Of a stretch of 64,000 bases of DNA, positions 9,733-18,865 are shown piece by piece. Below the pieces are notes generated by a model, which saw nothing but the letters and a program-made list of their open reading frames with translations, searched no databases and had not been told where the DNA came from. The stretch's first letter is position 1. Every line of letters starts with the position of its first letter. The DNA is taken from positions 2,683,001-2,747,000 of the forward strand of contig NZ_BLPI01000001.1 of the NCBI RefSeq assembly GCF_019649015.1, given 5' to 3'. The position numbers and the translations under genes are program-made. This DNA is from Agarivorans litoreus. Lineage in GTDB: Bacteria > Pseudomonadota > Gammaproteobacteria > Enterobacterales > Celerinatantimonadaceae.

Positions 9733-12024
9733 TTATTTTTTCGCTTTGGCGAACGCATCTGCAAAGGCGCTATTGATCGGCGCACTAGCTTGCGGCTTTG
9801 TGGCCGAATGAGGCTTATTGGGTGTTGGTTTTGTTTTGTTTGTAGATGGGGTAGAACGGACGTCTTCATCTAAGCGCATGCTAAGGGCAATGCGTTTGCG
9901 TTGTACTTCTACTTCCAGCACTTTTACCTTAACGATATCGCCGGCTTTAACTACTTGATGTGGATCTTTCACAAAGTGATTGGCTAAGCAGGAGATATGT
10001 ACCAAACCGTCTTGATGCACGCCAACATCAACAAAGGCACCAAAGTTAGTGACATTGGTAACAACTCCTTCTAACAGCATGGCCGGCTTTAGGTCGCTAA
10101 TGGTATTTACTCCCTCTTTAAAGGTGGCGGTTGCAAACTCTGGGCGAGGGTCGCGACCAGGCTTTTTAAGCTCGTCGATAATGTCGGTTACTGTGGGCAG
10201 ACCAAACTTATCGTTAGTAAATTGTTTTGGGTCGAGTTTGTTTAAGCGCTCACCGTTGGCAATTAACTGGCTAACTTCACACTGGCTATGTTGAGCAATG
10301 GCCTGTACTACGGGATAAGCCTCGGGGTGAACGGCTGATCCATCTAAGGCATTTTTCGCTTGGTTAATCCGTAAAAAACCCGCCGCTTGCTCAAAGGCTT
10401 TAGGCCCTAAACGAGGCACTTTTTTGATGGCTGCGCGTGACTTAAACGCACCGTGCTCATCGCGGTAGGCCACAATGTTTTGCGCTATGGTGGAGTTTAA
10501 ACCTGCCACAAAACTTAGTAGTGGTGCCGAAGCCATATTTACATCCACACCCACGGCATTTACACAGTCCTCAACTACGCTGTCTAATTGTTGTGATAGC
10601 TTGCTTTGGCTAACATCGTGTTGGTATTGGCCAACACCAATCGCTTTGGGTTCAATCTTAACTAACTCGGCTAAGGGATCTTGTAAGCGGCGAGCAATTG
10701 ACACCGCGCCGCGAATTGAAACATCCAGCTCTGGAAATTCTTGCGCTGCTAGCTCAGAGGCAGAATACACCGAGGCACCTGCTTCACTCACCATCACTTT
10801 TTGCAAACCTTGCGGTGGCAACATGCTTATGAGATCAGCGGCCAGTTTATCGGTTTCACGCGAGGCAGTGCCGTTCCCCACACTAATTAACTTAACTTGG
10901 TGTTTAGCCACTAAACTCGCTAGCGTTTTGAGTGAGTCTTGCCATTGGTTTCGTGGCGCGTGAGGGTAAATGGTGTCGTAGGCGACCAGTTTACCGGTAG
11001 CGTCAACCACCGCTACTTTAACACCAGTACGCAAGCCTGGATCTAGACCTAAGGTGGCTTTAGGCCCTGCAGGCGCTGCCATCAATAAGTCATTTAAATT
11101 GCGCGAAAACACACTAATTGCTTCGTCTTCACCACGCTCACGCAGTTGATTGAGCAATTCTGTTTCTAGTTGTAGTTTTAGTTTTACTCGCCAGGTCCAT
11201 TGCACCACGGTGGCTATCCAGCGGTCGCTAGCATGCCCTTTAGGGGCTAAAGCAAAATAGTCGCGGATCATTTGCTCAGCAGGGTGGTTTCGCCCGTCCT
11301 CTTGCTCAACTTCTACGCTTAGGTTGAGTATGCCTTCATTGCGCCCTCGCAATATGGCTAAAGCGCGGTGAGAAGGTATTTTTCCTATGGCTTCGTGGTA
11401 GTCAAAATAGTCTTGGAACTTCTGACCATTTTGTTGCTGACCATCGATAACCTCCGCCTTTACCACGGCATTTTGTTGTAAGAATAAACGAAGCTTCGCT
11501 AGCAGTGGGGCTTGCACGGCAAAGCGCTCCATCAGTATGAACTTGGCGCCATCTAATACCGCTTTGCTGTCGGCAAAGCCTGCTTCGCTATTAATAAAAT
11601 CTTCGGCTAGGCTTTCTGGGCTGGTATCTGGCTGGCTTAGCAAAAGCTCTGCTAATGGCTCTATGCCAGCTTCAATAGCAATTTGCCCTTTAGTACGGCG
11701 TTTGGGTTTGTAAGGAAGGTAGAGATCTTCTAGTTCTGTTTTACTGCTCGCTGCATTAATAGCTTGTTCTAATTGCGGTGTGAGTTTGTCTTGTTCAGCA
11801 ATGGATTTGAGTATTGCAATACGGCGTTGCTGCATCTCACGTAAATAACTTAAACGTTGCTCTAACAAGCGTAATTGCCCGTCATCTAATCCGCCGGTGG
11901 CTTCTTTACGGTAACGGGCAATAAAAGGAACCGTTGACCCTTCATCAAGAAGCTTAATGGCGGCACTCACTTGTTGAGCTTGTGCGTTGATATCTGTAGC
12001 AATTTGTTGTTCTAAATTTTGCAT
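9733..12024 (-). CDS. tex: Tex-family RNA-binding transcription accessory protein
   Basis: 763 residues, typical for Tex. It has an N-terminal helical HTH-rich region, a central YqgF/RuvC-like RNase H fold ([19 protein letters not shown]), helix-hairpin-helix repeats ([21 protein letters not shown]) and a C-terminal S1 RNA-binding domain ([20 protein letters not shown]). The tail is a Thr/Lys/Pro-rich linker. The family binds nucleic acid and influences transcription and translation of stress and virulence genes; the exact role here is unknown. It is convergent with the metalloprotease-like gene and divergent from the GH9 gene. Confidence 0.93.
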   Translation of the reverse strand: MQNLEQQIATDINAQAQQVSAAIKLLDEGSTVPFIARYRKEATGGLDDGQLRLLEQRLSYLREMQQRRIAILKSIAEQDKLTPQLEQAINAASSKTELEDLYLPYKPKRRTKGQIAIEAGIEPLAELLLSQPDTSPESLAEDFINSEAGFADSKAVLDGAKFILMERFAVQAPLLAKLRLFLQQNAVVKAEVIDGQQQNGQKFQDYFDYHEAIGKIPSHRALAILRGRNEGILNLSVEVEQEDGRNHPAEQMIRDYFALAPKGHASDRWIATVVQWTWRVKLKLQLETELLNQLRERGEDEAISVFSRNLNDLLMAAPAGPKATLGLDPGLRTGVKVAVVDATGKLVAYDTIYPHAPRNQWQDSLKTLASLVAKHQVKLISVGNGTASRETDKLAADLISMLPPQGLQKVMVSEAGASVYSASELAAQEFPELDVSIRGAVSIARRLQDPLAELVKIEPKAIGVGQYQHDVSQSKLSQQLDSVVEDCVNAVGVDVNMASAPLLSFVAGLNSTIAQNIVAYRDEHGAFKSRAAIKKVPRLGPKAFEQAAGFLRINQAKNALDGSAVHPEAYPVVQAIAQHSQCEVSQLIANGERLNKLDPKQFTNDKFGLPTVTDIIDELKKPGRDPRPEFATATFKEGVNTISDLKPAMLLEGVVTNVTNFGAFVDVGVHQDGLVHISCLANHFVKDPHQVVKAGDIVKVKVLEVEVQRKRIALSMRLDEDVRSTPSTNKTKPTPNKPHSATKPQASAPINSAFADAFAKAKK

Positions 12025-12137
12025 GGGCTTATGTAATTTTAGATGCGCTGCTTGTTGCAGCAGAAAAAGTGTCCTCTATCTTATTCGCTTATAAATAGGC
12101 ATCAAGCAGAAAAAATAATATGTAGAGACTTAATAGC

Positions 12138-12153
12138 GTGAAAACTGTTTCAC
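12138..12153. promoter_or_regulatory. Interrupted palindrome upstream of the GH9 gene
   Basis: GTGAAA-N4-TTTCAC, two perfect 6-bp arms, about 150 bp before the glucanase start. The GTGA/TCAC halves are 8 bp apart, two more than the CRP consensus, so a standard CRP site is unlikely. It is a plausible binding site for a dimeric regulator such as the nearby LacI-type protein. Confidence 0.35.
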
Positions 12154-12241
12154 AGCGTGACAAATTTTTCATAAGCACTTCATAGATACGTTTTGTTGCA
12201 GGCTGTTGGTCATAGTTATGTGAGCTAAAGCCATAAACATT

Positions 12242-12256
12242 ATTCAGTTACTGAAT
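12242..12256. promoter_or_regulatory. Perfect palindrome ATTCAGT-T-ACTGAAT, candidate operator
   Basis: A 15-bp inverted repeat with 7-bp perfect arms and a single central base, 43 bp before the chosen GH9 start codon, where a repressor would sit. The right half (TTACTGA) recurs at 14698-14704 in front of the LacI-type gene. The link to that regulator is an inference. Confidence 0.45.
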
Positions 12257-12299
12257 TAGAGTGAGGATGATTTTAATGCCTCAGTTCAAGGAGAGCGAA

Positions 12300-14627
12300 A
12301 TGAGCGCGAGCGACAAGACTCTTTTCAATGTAAGTTTAAGCCGTGTTAGCCAAAGCATTGTATTGGCTAGTTTAATGAGTGCACCGGCACTTGCGGCCAG
12401 TAATGAAATGCTTAGTAATACTGATTTTAGCAATGGCACCACCGGCTGGTGGTCAAGCGGTGCTGAATTAGTGGCCAAAGACGGCGAAGCCTGCATGGAC
12501 ATTAAGCGTGCCGGCTCTAACCCATGGGATGTAATTTTAGGCCAGCGCGGATTTGGTTTGGAAGAAGGCCAAGACTATGCCATCGACTTTGTGGCGCGCG
12601 CCAACAAAGACACCGCCTTTACCGCACTTATTCAGCATAATGGTGCACCATATACGCAATACTTTAATCAAGTATTAGAGATTGGCACTGAGCCAAAAGC
12701 CTTTAGCTTCAAGTTCACTCAAGATCAAAAGAGTGATGCTAAAACCGAGTTTCAGTTCCAGCTAGGAGCCCAAAAAGAAGCGGTATTGTGTTTTAGCGAT
12801 ATATCGGTGAAAGGTAAGTCTTTTGTTATCGTAAACAAAATTCCTAACATTCGCTTAAACCAAATTGGCTTTTATCCTAAAGCCGAAAAGATTGCGGTAA
12901 TTAGCAGTGAAGAGCAACAACCGCGGGTTTGGCGCGTAAAAGATGCCGAAGGCAATCACTTACTTACCGGTAAAACCAAAGTATTTGGGATGAATGCGGC
13001 CTCTGGCGAAACAGTGCATCAAGCAGACTTTTCTGCCTTAACGACCAAGCATGAAAACTTGGTGTTAGATGTAGATGGTCAAACTAGCCATCCTTTCAAA
13101 ATTGCTGATGATATCTACAGCGAGTTAAAACATGATGCCTTAGCTTACTTCTACCAAAACCGTAGCGGTGTAGAGATTAAGCAAGAGTTTGTACAGCGAC
13201 CAAACTTGGCGCGTCCAGCAGGGCATGCTCCAGATGTAGTGAGTTGTTTTGATAAAACCGACGACAAAGGGAACAAGTGGCCAGGTTGTGATTTTGACAT
13301 GGACCTCACCGGCGGTTGGTATGACGCAGGTGACCACGGTAAATATGTGGTAAACGGCGGCATTAGTACCTGGACCTTAATGAACCTTTACGAGCGCTCG
13401 CAATTTATTGATGGTGCTGGCGAACCTTTTGCTGATGGTAAACAACCAATGCCAGAAGCGGGTAATGGTGTAAACGATCTATTGGATGAAGCGCGCTGGA
13501 ACATGGAGTTCATGTTGGCGATGCAAATCCCAGAAGGCAGCAAAGTATCGGTGCCTGTGGGTAACCAACAAGAAAACATTCGCTCGCTTAAGCTCACCGA
13601 AATTGATGCCTCTGGTATGGCGTTCCATAAGGTGGCTGACGAAAAGTGGACAGGTATGCCATTACCGCCTCACAAAGATACCCAAAAGCGTTATGTGGGC
13701 CAATCTAGCACTGCGGCAACTTTAAACCTTGCGGCAACAGCTGCACAATGTGCGCGTATTTGGAAAGACATCGATGCTGATTTTTCTGCTCAGTGTTTAA
13801 CTGCGGCAAACCGTGCTTGGCAAGCGGCTAACAAGCACCCAGAAGTATATGCCTACGATAACTTTACTGGCTCAGGCCCGTATGGTGATACTGATTTAGC
13901 CGATGAATTTTATTGGGCAGCGGCAGAGCTCTTTATCACAACTGGCGACGCTAAGTTCTTAGAGGCAGCTAAAGCTTCTCCAGCATTTTTAGCTGCGCCA
14001 GTGGGTGACGAAACCGCCAAAGGGGATTTGTTCTGGCAAGATTTAAGCTCTGCAGGAACCTTAAGCCTAGCCTTAGTACCTAGCAAGCTAGACCAAGCGA
14101 CTCGTGATAAAGCGCGCGCTAAGATAATTGCTACGGCCGATGCGTATTCATCATTAATGGCCAAAGAGGGTTACCACATCCCTTATAGTGCCGAACAATA
14201 CCCATGGGGTTCTAACTCAAACTTGGTGAATCGCGGCATATTCCTAAGCTATGCAAGTGATTACAGTGGCGACAGCAAGTACATGCAAACTTTAGCGCAT
14301 GCTATGGATTACATCTTAGGGCGAAACCCGCTAGATCAGTCATACATTACCGGATATGGTAGCAATCCTCTTAAGAATCCACACCACCGTTTTTGGGCGC
14401 ATCAAGCCGACGCCAACTCACCAAAACCAGCACCAGGTGCCTTATCGGGTGGGCCTAACTCTATTAGCTTTAGTGACCCCGTAGCAGCCGGCCTTAAAGG
14501 CAACTGTATTGGCCAAACCTGTTTTGCCGATGAGATTGGTGCCTGGACCTTAAATGAGATCACCATCAACTGGAATGCCCCCCTAGTTTGGGTTACCACA
14601 GTATTGGATGAGCACCGCCTTAAGTAA
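12300..14627 (+). CDS. Secreted glycoside hydrolase family 9 (endo-)glucanase
   Basis: 775 residues. It has a signal peptide (SIVLASLMSAPALA, cleavage near residue 32), a carbohydrate-binding-like beta domain (about 36-178, MLSNTDFSNGTTGWWSSG, CBM4/9 type), an Ig-like CelD-N domain (about 182-268, IRLNQIGFYPKAEKIAVI) and a GH9 (alpha/alpha)6 barrel (about 274-770). LTGGWYDAGDHGKYV supplies the base/nucleophile pair Asp342/Asp345, and NEITINWNAPLVW supplies the general acid Glu753. The enzyme is expected to cut beta-1,4- or mixed-linkage glucans outside the cell. The ATG at 12300 is preferred because AAGGAG lies 7 nt before it. A LacI-type regulator follows on the same strand after a terminator. 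Confidence 0.92.
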   Translation: MSASDKTLFNVSLSRVSQSIVLASLMSAPALAASNEMLSNTDFSNGTTGWWSSGAELVAKDGEACMDIKRAGSNPWDVILGQRGFGLEEGQDYAIDFVARANKDTAFTALIQHNGAPYTQYFNQVLEIGTEPKAFSFKFTQDQKSDAKTEFQFQLGAQKEAVLCFSDISVKGKSFVIVNKIPNIRLNQIGFYPKAEKIAVISSEEQQPRVWRVKDAEGNHLLTGKTKVFGMNAASGETVHQADFSALTTKHENLVLDVDGQTSHPFKIADDIYSELKHDALAYFYQNRSGVEIKQEFVQRPNLARPAGHAPDVVSCFDKTDDKGNKWPGCDFDMDLTGGWYDAGDHGKYVVNGGISTWTLMNLYERSQFIDGAGEPFADGKQPMPEAGNGVNDLLDEARWNMEFMLAMQIPEGSKVSVPVGNQQENIRSLKLTEIDASGMAFHKVADEKWTGMPLPPHKDTQKRYVGQSSTAATLNLAATAAQCARIWKDIDADFSAQCLTAANRAWQAANKHPEVYAYDNFTGSGPYGDTDLADEFYWAAAELFITTGDAKFLEAAKASPAFLAAPVGDETAKGDLFWQDLSSAGTLSLALVPSKLDQATRDKARAKIIATADAYSSLMAKEGYHIPYSAEQYPWGSNSNLVNRGIFLSYASDYSGDSKYMQTLAHAMDYILGRNPLDQSYITGYGSNPLKNPHHRFWAHQADANSPKPAPGALSGGPNSISFSDPVAAGLKGNCIGQTCFADEIGAWTLNEITINWNAPLVWVTTVLDEHRLK

Positions 14628-14652
14628 GAAAATTGTAATAAACAATTAGCAT

Positions 14653-14677
14653 AGGCCGACATTATGTCGGCCTTTAT
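14653..14677 (+). terminator. Intrinsic terminator after the GH9 gene
   Basis: AGGCCGAC-ATTAT-GTCGGCCT hairpin, 8 bp of GC-rich stem extended by A/T pairs, followed by a short TTATT tract. It separates the glucanase transcript from the LacI-type gene. Confidence 0.75.
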
Positions 14678-14732
14678 TGCTTCAAAAAATTAAGTAATTA
14701 CTGATGCTTGGGGGCAGTTAGTCACTGATAAT

Positions 14733-14738
14733 GTGATC
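14733..14738 (+). promoter_or_regulatory. Possible CRP half-site before the LacI-type gene
   Basis: The surrounding AATGTGATCTA (from about 14728) matches the left half of the CRP consensus including the central bases, but the right half (TAACGG) does not match TCACA. Catabolite control of a glucanase regulator would make sense; the evidence is one half-site only. Confidence 0.25.
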
Positions 14739-14867
14739 TATAACGGCGTTCTAACGCTCAATATCATTGAAAACAAGTTCTTGGCCGAGTTGGTGTATAT
14801 AGTGGTATCAGGAGTTTTACCTCTCTGGCCTGCTAAATTCAGCTTGGCAGCACAGAGGAAAGGTAAA

Positions 14868-15926
14868 ATGCGAACTCGTGTTAGTTGTCAGAGAATCAAT
14901 GTGAAAGATAAAAATAAATTGGAGCAACGCTCAACCGTTTATGATGTCGCCGCGTTGGCTGGGGTATCGCCTAGCACCGTATCTCGGTTTATGAATCAAA
15001 CCACCTATGTGTCTGATGCAAAACGTAAACAAATTCAAGCTGCTATGGTTGAGCTAGGCTATAAACCTGGCCAGCAAACAGGAGCCAGCGCTAGTAGCCG
15101 TACTATGACCATTGGGGTACTGGTACAACATCCCGACAGCCCATTTTATTCTTCAATTTTAAGAGGTATTGAGGAAGTTCTGCTGGCTCAGGGCTATTCG
15201 CATATTATCGTAACCGGCCACTGGAATAGCGAAGAAGAAATGGAGTCGATGCAGCTGCTGTTATCGCGCTCTGTGGATGGGATCATTATTGTTACCGGTG
15301 GCTTAGCAGACGAACAAATCGTTGAGTTTTCTAAAAAGCGACCGATTGTTGCACTGGGCCGTGATCTAGAAGCCGCACGACTGCGCTCAATTAAGATTGA
15401 AAACTCAGTGGGCGCTTACATGGCTACTAATCACCTTATTCAGTTAGGCCATCGCGAGATCGTTCATATTCGCGGTGCAGAAGGTCACCCCGATGCCCAG
15501 CAGCGTTACAATGGTTATTGCCAAGCTATGGAACATGCGGGTTTACCGGTGAAAATGCAGCTAGTAGAGCAAGGTGACTTTAGTGAACAAGGTGGCTTTG
15601 AAGCGGTGCAACGCCTGTTGGCTAATAAGCGCCAATTTAGTGCTATTTTTGCTGCCAACGATTTAACCGCACATGGCGCAATGTTAGCACTATATAAAGC
15701 TAATCGACCTGTGCCAGAGCGGGTTTCGGTGATTGGCTTTGATGATGTTCCTGGCTCGGCGTTTTTCATTCCGCCTTTAACTACAGTGCGCCAACCCATA
15801 TTTGATACCGGTTATGCTGCCGCCTTAACCATTTTGGATATGCTAAATGGTGGTGCTAGCAACAACTTCCGTATTCCTCCGGTTGAATTGGTGAAACGAG
15901 AAACCACCCAAGTACATACTCTCTAG
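14868..15926 (+). CDS. LacI-family transcriptional regulator
   Basis: 352 residues. An N-terminal LacI helix-turn-helix (TVYDVAALAGVSPSTVSRFMN) starts near residue 22 and is followed by a periplasmic-binding-protein-like effector domain (TIGVLVQHPDSPFYSSILRGIEEV through FDDVPGSAFFIPPLTTVRQP). Such proteins are sugar-responsive repressors. Lying directly downstream of the glucanase, it is probably its regulator, with a cello-oligosaccharide as possible inducer; both points are inference. The ATG at 14868 is chosen for the AGAGGAAAGG ribosome site; a GTG 19 codons later is an alternative. Confidence 0.88.
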   Translation: MRTRVSCQRINVKDKNKLEQRSTVYDVAALAGVSPSTVSRFMNQTTYVSDAKRKQIQAAMVELGYKPGQQTGASASSRTMTIGVLVQHPDSPFYSSILRGIEEVLLAQGYSHIIVTGHWNSEEEMESMQLLLSRSVDGIIIVTGGLADEQIVEFSKKRPIVALGRDLEAARLRSIKIENSVGAYMATNHLIQLGHREIVHIRGAEGHPDAQQRYNGYCQAMEHAGLPVKMQLVEQGDFSEQGGFEAVQRLLANKRQFSAIFAANDLTAHGAMLALYKANRPVPERVSVIGFDDVPGSAFFIPPLTTVRQPIFDTGYAAALTILDMLNGGASNNFRIPPVELVKRETTQVHTL

Positions 15927-15946
15927 TTAAAGCTTGCGAGTTTATT

Positions 15947-15974
15947 GCCTAAGTCGTTTATAATCGGCTTAGGC
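15947..15974 (+). promoter_or_regulatory. greB -10 box inside a 10-bp-arm palindrome
   Basis: GCCTAAGTCG and CGGCTTAGGC pair with one T-G wobble around an 8-base loop. The loop carries a perfect TATAAT (15959-15964), 29 bp before the greB ATG. No good -35 is seen (TTGCGA at 19 bp spacing is poor). There is no T tract after the hairpin, so it is a poor terminator for the LacI-type gene. It may be an operator over the greB promoter or a terminator-promoter overlap. Confidence 0.5.
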
Positions 15975-15992
15975 AGACTTAACTAAATAGCT

Positions 15993-16472
15993 ATGAAAAC
16001 CAATCTAATCACTCGCCCTGGCTGGCATAAACTCGATAAAGAATTAAAGTACTTGTGGAAGGTTAAACGCCCTCAAGTAACTCAAGCAGTATCCGAAGCC
16101 GCAGCACTGGGTGATCGCTCAGAAAACGCCGAATACAAAGAAGGTAAGCGAGAGCTTCGCCGCATCGATTCTCGACTAAGGTTCTTAACCAAGCGCTTAG
16201 ATGCGCTAGAAATAGTAGACCATCACCCTCAACAAAACGGCAAAGTATTTTTTGGCGCATGGGTCGAGCTGGAAAACGATGAAGGCGATATCGTTCGCTA
16301 CCGCATTGTAGGCACCGATGAAATAGACCCAAAGCTGGGTTACATCACTATCGACTCTCCCATGGCACGGGCGCTTATCGGCAAGCAAGTAGACGATGAT
16401 GTGTTTGTAAAAACGCCCTCTGGCACTAAAGAGTGGTGGATTAACCTTATTCAATACACTCCTTTCGAGTAG
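15993..16472 (+). CDS. greB: Transcription elongation factor GreB
   Basis: 159 residues. Enters the secondary channel of RNA polymerase and stimulates cleavage of backtracked RNA. The N-terminal coiled-coil hairpin carries the acidic tip region (SEAAALGDRSENAEYKEGK) and the C-terminal FKBP-like domain is complete (GAWVELENDEGD...ITIDSPMARALIGK). The start TRPGWHKLDKELKYLW and the overall basic character favour GreB over GreA. Single gene between the LacI-type regulator and metF. Confidence 0.94.
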   Translation: MKTNLITRPGWHKLDKELKYLWKVKRPQVTQAVSEAAALGDRSENAEYKEGKRELRRIDSRLRFLTKRLDALEIVDHHPQQNGKVFFGAWVELENDEGDIVRYRIVGTDEIDPKLGYITIDSPMARALIGKQVDDDVFVKTPSGTKEWWINLIQYTPFE

Positions 16473-16588
16473 CGGAGCTAATTCTGTTAGCTAACTATTT
16501 GTCTTAATGCATATTTAACCAGTAGTTAGCGGCTAAAATCCCCATGTTGAAAATAATTCATTTAAAGCTATGTTTAAGATGAATCGCG

Positions 16589-16642
16589 TTGACTTAAATA
16601 ATCTTCTCTTTAGTATCTAGCGGTATAGACGTCTAAAAGTCT
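16589..16642 (+). promoter_or_regulatory. metF promoter with MetJ operator (met boxes)
   Basis: A -35 TTGACT (16589-16594) and -10 TAGTAT (16611-16616) are 16 bp apart. Over the expected start of transcription lie three tandem 8-mers: AGCGGTAT (5/8 matches), AGACGTCT (8/8, 16627-16634) and AAAAGTCT (6/8). Tandem met boxes are the known target of the MetJ-S-adenosylmethionine repressor, so metF should be repressed by methionine. Confidence 0.82.
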
Positions 16643-16646
16643 TTAA

Positions 16647-17561
<915 letters not shown>

Positions 17562-17582
17562 TGACTAATACAGCTGAGAGAT

Positions 17583-17610
17583 AAAAAGCCTAGCAATGCT
17601 AGGCTTTTTT
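17583..17610 (+). terminator. Intrinsic terminator after metF
   Basis: AAAAAGCCTAGCA / TGCTAGGCTTTTTT hairpin with a near-perfect stem, minimal loop and a six-T tract. Confidence 0.92.
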
Positions 17611-17766
17611 GTATCGGGGAGGGCGGTCAATAAAAGTAGCTTGTCTTCAAAAAAACTATTGGACAGATCTGCATTACGGTGTTCTGCCCCATCAGCACGG
17701 AGCTGGACATAAATGGGTCAAACGAAGAATGATGACTAACTTTTGAGCCAAAAACCGTGCTTCAGA

Positions 17767-17806
17767 TAAACATCATCATCGATATTTTTGCTGGTGATGA
17801 TGTTTA
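17767..17806. terminator. Inverted repeat downstream of the small lipoprotein gene
   Basis: TAAACATCATCATC and GGTGATGATGTTTA form a 14-bp stem with one mismatch around a 12-base loop, 11 bp after the lipoprotein stop codon on the minus strand. No T tract follows on that strand, so it may protect the 3' end rather than terminate. Confidence 0.4.
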
Positions 17807-17817
17807 CTTAATTGTAT

Positions 17818-18267
17818 TTAATTCTCACAAATTGAGACTTTATCTCCTGACAGGAATAGTTCTATTGTTGTCTTATTTTTCGAGTTGTAAACTGGTAGTT
17901 GGTAAACGGTAATTTCCGTTTGCACCTCATTGTTCCCTTGCAACTCAATCATCCTTTCGTACCAACTATTTAGGTTAACCTCTCTCCTTACTGCAATTTG
18001 ATAATGGTGGTCAGATAACTGACTGACTTCAACTGTTTTAGACTCATCAGAGCTAATAAAAGCATCGCCAATAGGGAGTAACGTCGAATGGTTAACCTGG
18101 TAGCATTTTGCATATTCATCAATTAGTAATTGAAAAACTTCAGTAACGCTTAAATTAACTTTAAATGTCAGCGGCGGATATTTAGAGTTTCTAAATTCTT
18201 CTGCGGTTTCTGGTGGCATCCCACAGCCGCCAAGCAAGGCAACAAAAAGTATTGAAATAATTCTCAT
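17818..18267 (-). CDS. Small putative lipoprotein, function unknown
   Basis: 149 residues beginning with a lipoprotein signal peptide (MRIISILFVALLGGC); Cys15 would be lipidated and the following Gly favours outer-membrane sorting. The mature part has LTFKVNLSVTEVFQLLIDEYAKCYQVNHST and several beta-strand-like segments ending in a Cys near the C-terminus. No family is recognised. It stands alone, followed by an inverted repeat, with a long gene-free region on its 5' side. The AT content is somewhat higher than in the neighbours. Confidence 0.7.
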   Translation of the reverse strand: MRIISILFVALLGGCGMPPETAEEFRNSKYPPLTFKVNLSVTEVFQLLIDEYAKCYQVNHSTLLPIGDAFISSDESKTVEVSQLSDHHYQIAVRREVNLNSWYERMIELQGNNEVQTEITVYQLPVYNSKNKTTIELFLSGDKVSICEN

Positions 18268-18865
18268 GATTTCACTCTAAAAAATAAACAAGTTAGTTTT
18301 GACTTTATACTTATACATTAGCCACCACCAACAACAACTACAGTAATGATAAATCCAACATTGTAGAGTGCAAGGTTTTATAGAGGCAGGCATTCATTTA
18401 CACGTTTAAATGGCAGTGTTTATACACTTGATAAGCTAATTAAATAAAGATAAGTAGGTAAAAGCTTTAACATGCAATGGCATTTTCTAGCTAACTTCGG
18501 GGCAAGAGCGTTTCACAAACTTGATAGCCAAGATTGTGCTTTTCAATCCCATTATCTTCGCCGAGTAGCGCAAATGAACAAGGGAGCAGAGTTGAAGTCT
18601 GTTTGAGCGTAGCGAGTTACTTCAACTCCCTTGTGAATGCGCAACGGAGGGCCTAAGAAAATGCAGGGCGAGTTTTCTTTTTGCTTCGTTTTTCTTTGCT
18701 CGTCAAAGAAAAATGACGTCGCCGCAGGCGAAAGCTTTTACTCTATAGCTAACACATAAAGGGGCAACAATGAGTTTGACTCTAGATGCCACATCGTGAA
18801 CTAGAAGTTGAACGCTCAAGCTTACGTCAAATGCAAACGAACTAACGACATGGCCACGACCCCAG
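18268..18865. other. Gene-free stretch of about 600 bp
   Basis: No open frame with a credible start or protein pattern on either strand. The left part (to about 18480) is AT-rich and should contain the lipoprotein promoter. The right part holds the long hairpin described separately and then a stretch GCGAGTTTTCTTTTTGCTTC with CGCCGCAGGCGAAAGC, which resembles dispersed non-coding repeats I associate with marine gammaproteobacteria. That resemblance is from memory and untested. Confidence 0.6.
18568..18643. repeat. Long bulged hairpin, possible dispersed repeat unit
   Basis: CAAGGG (18579-18584) and AGTTGAAGT (18590-18598) pair with ACTTCAACT (18619-18627) and CCCTTG (18628-18633), leaving a 5-base bulge AGCAG and a 20-base loop. 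The stem extends weakly through GCGCA/TGCGC at the outer ends. No T tract or coding context. Confidence 0.55.

Noticed and set aside
12138..12153. CRP site upstream of the glucanase
   Set aside because: GTGA and TCAC are 8 bp apart instead of 6, and the outer bases do not fit, so I kept it only as a generic palindrome.
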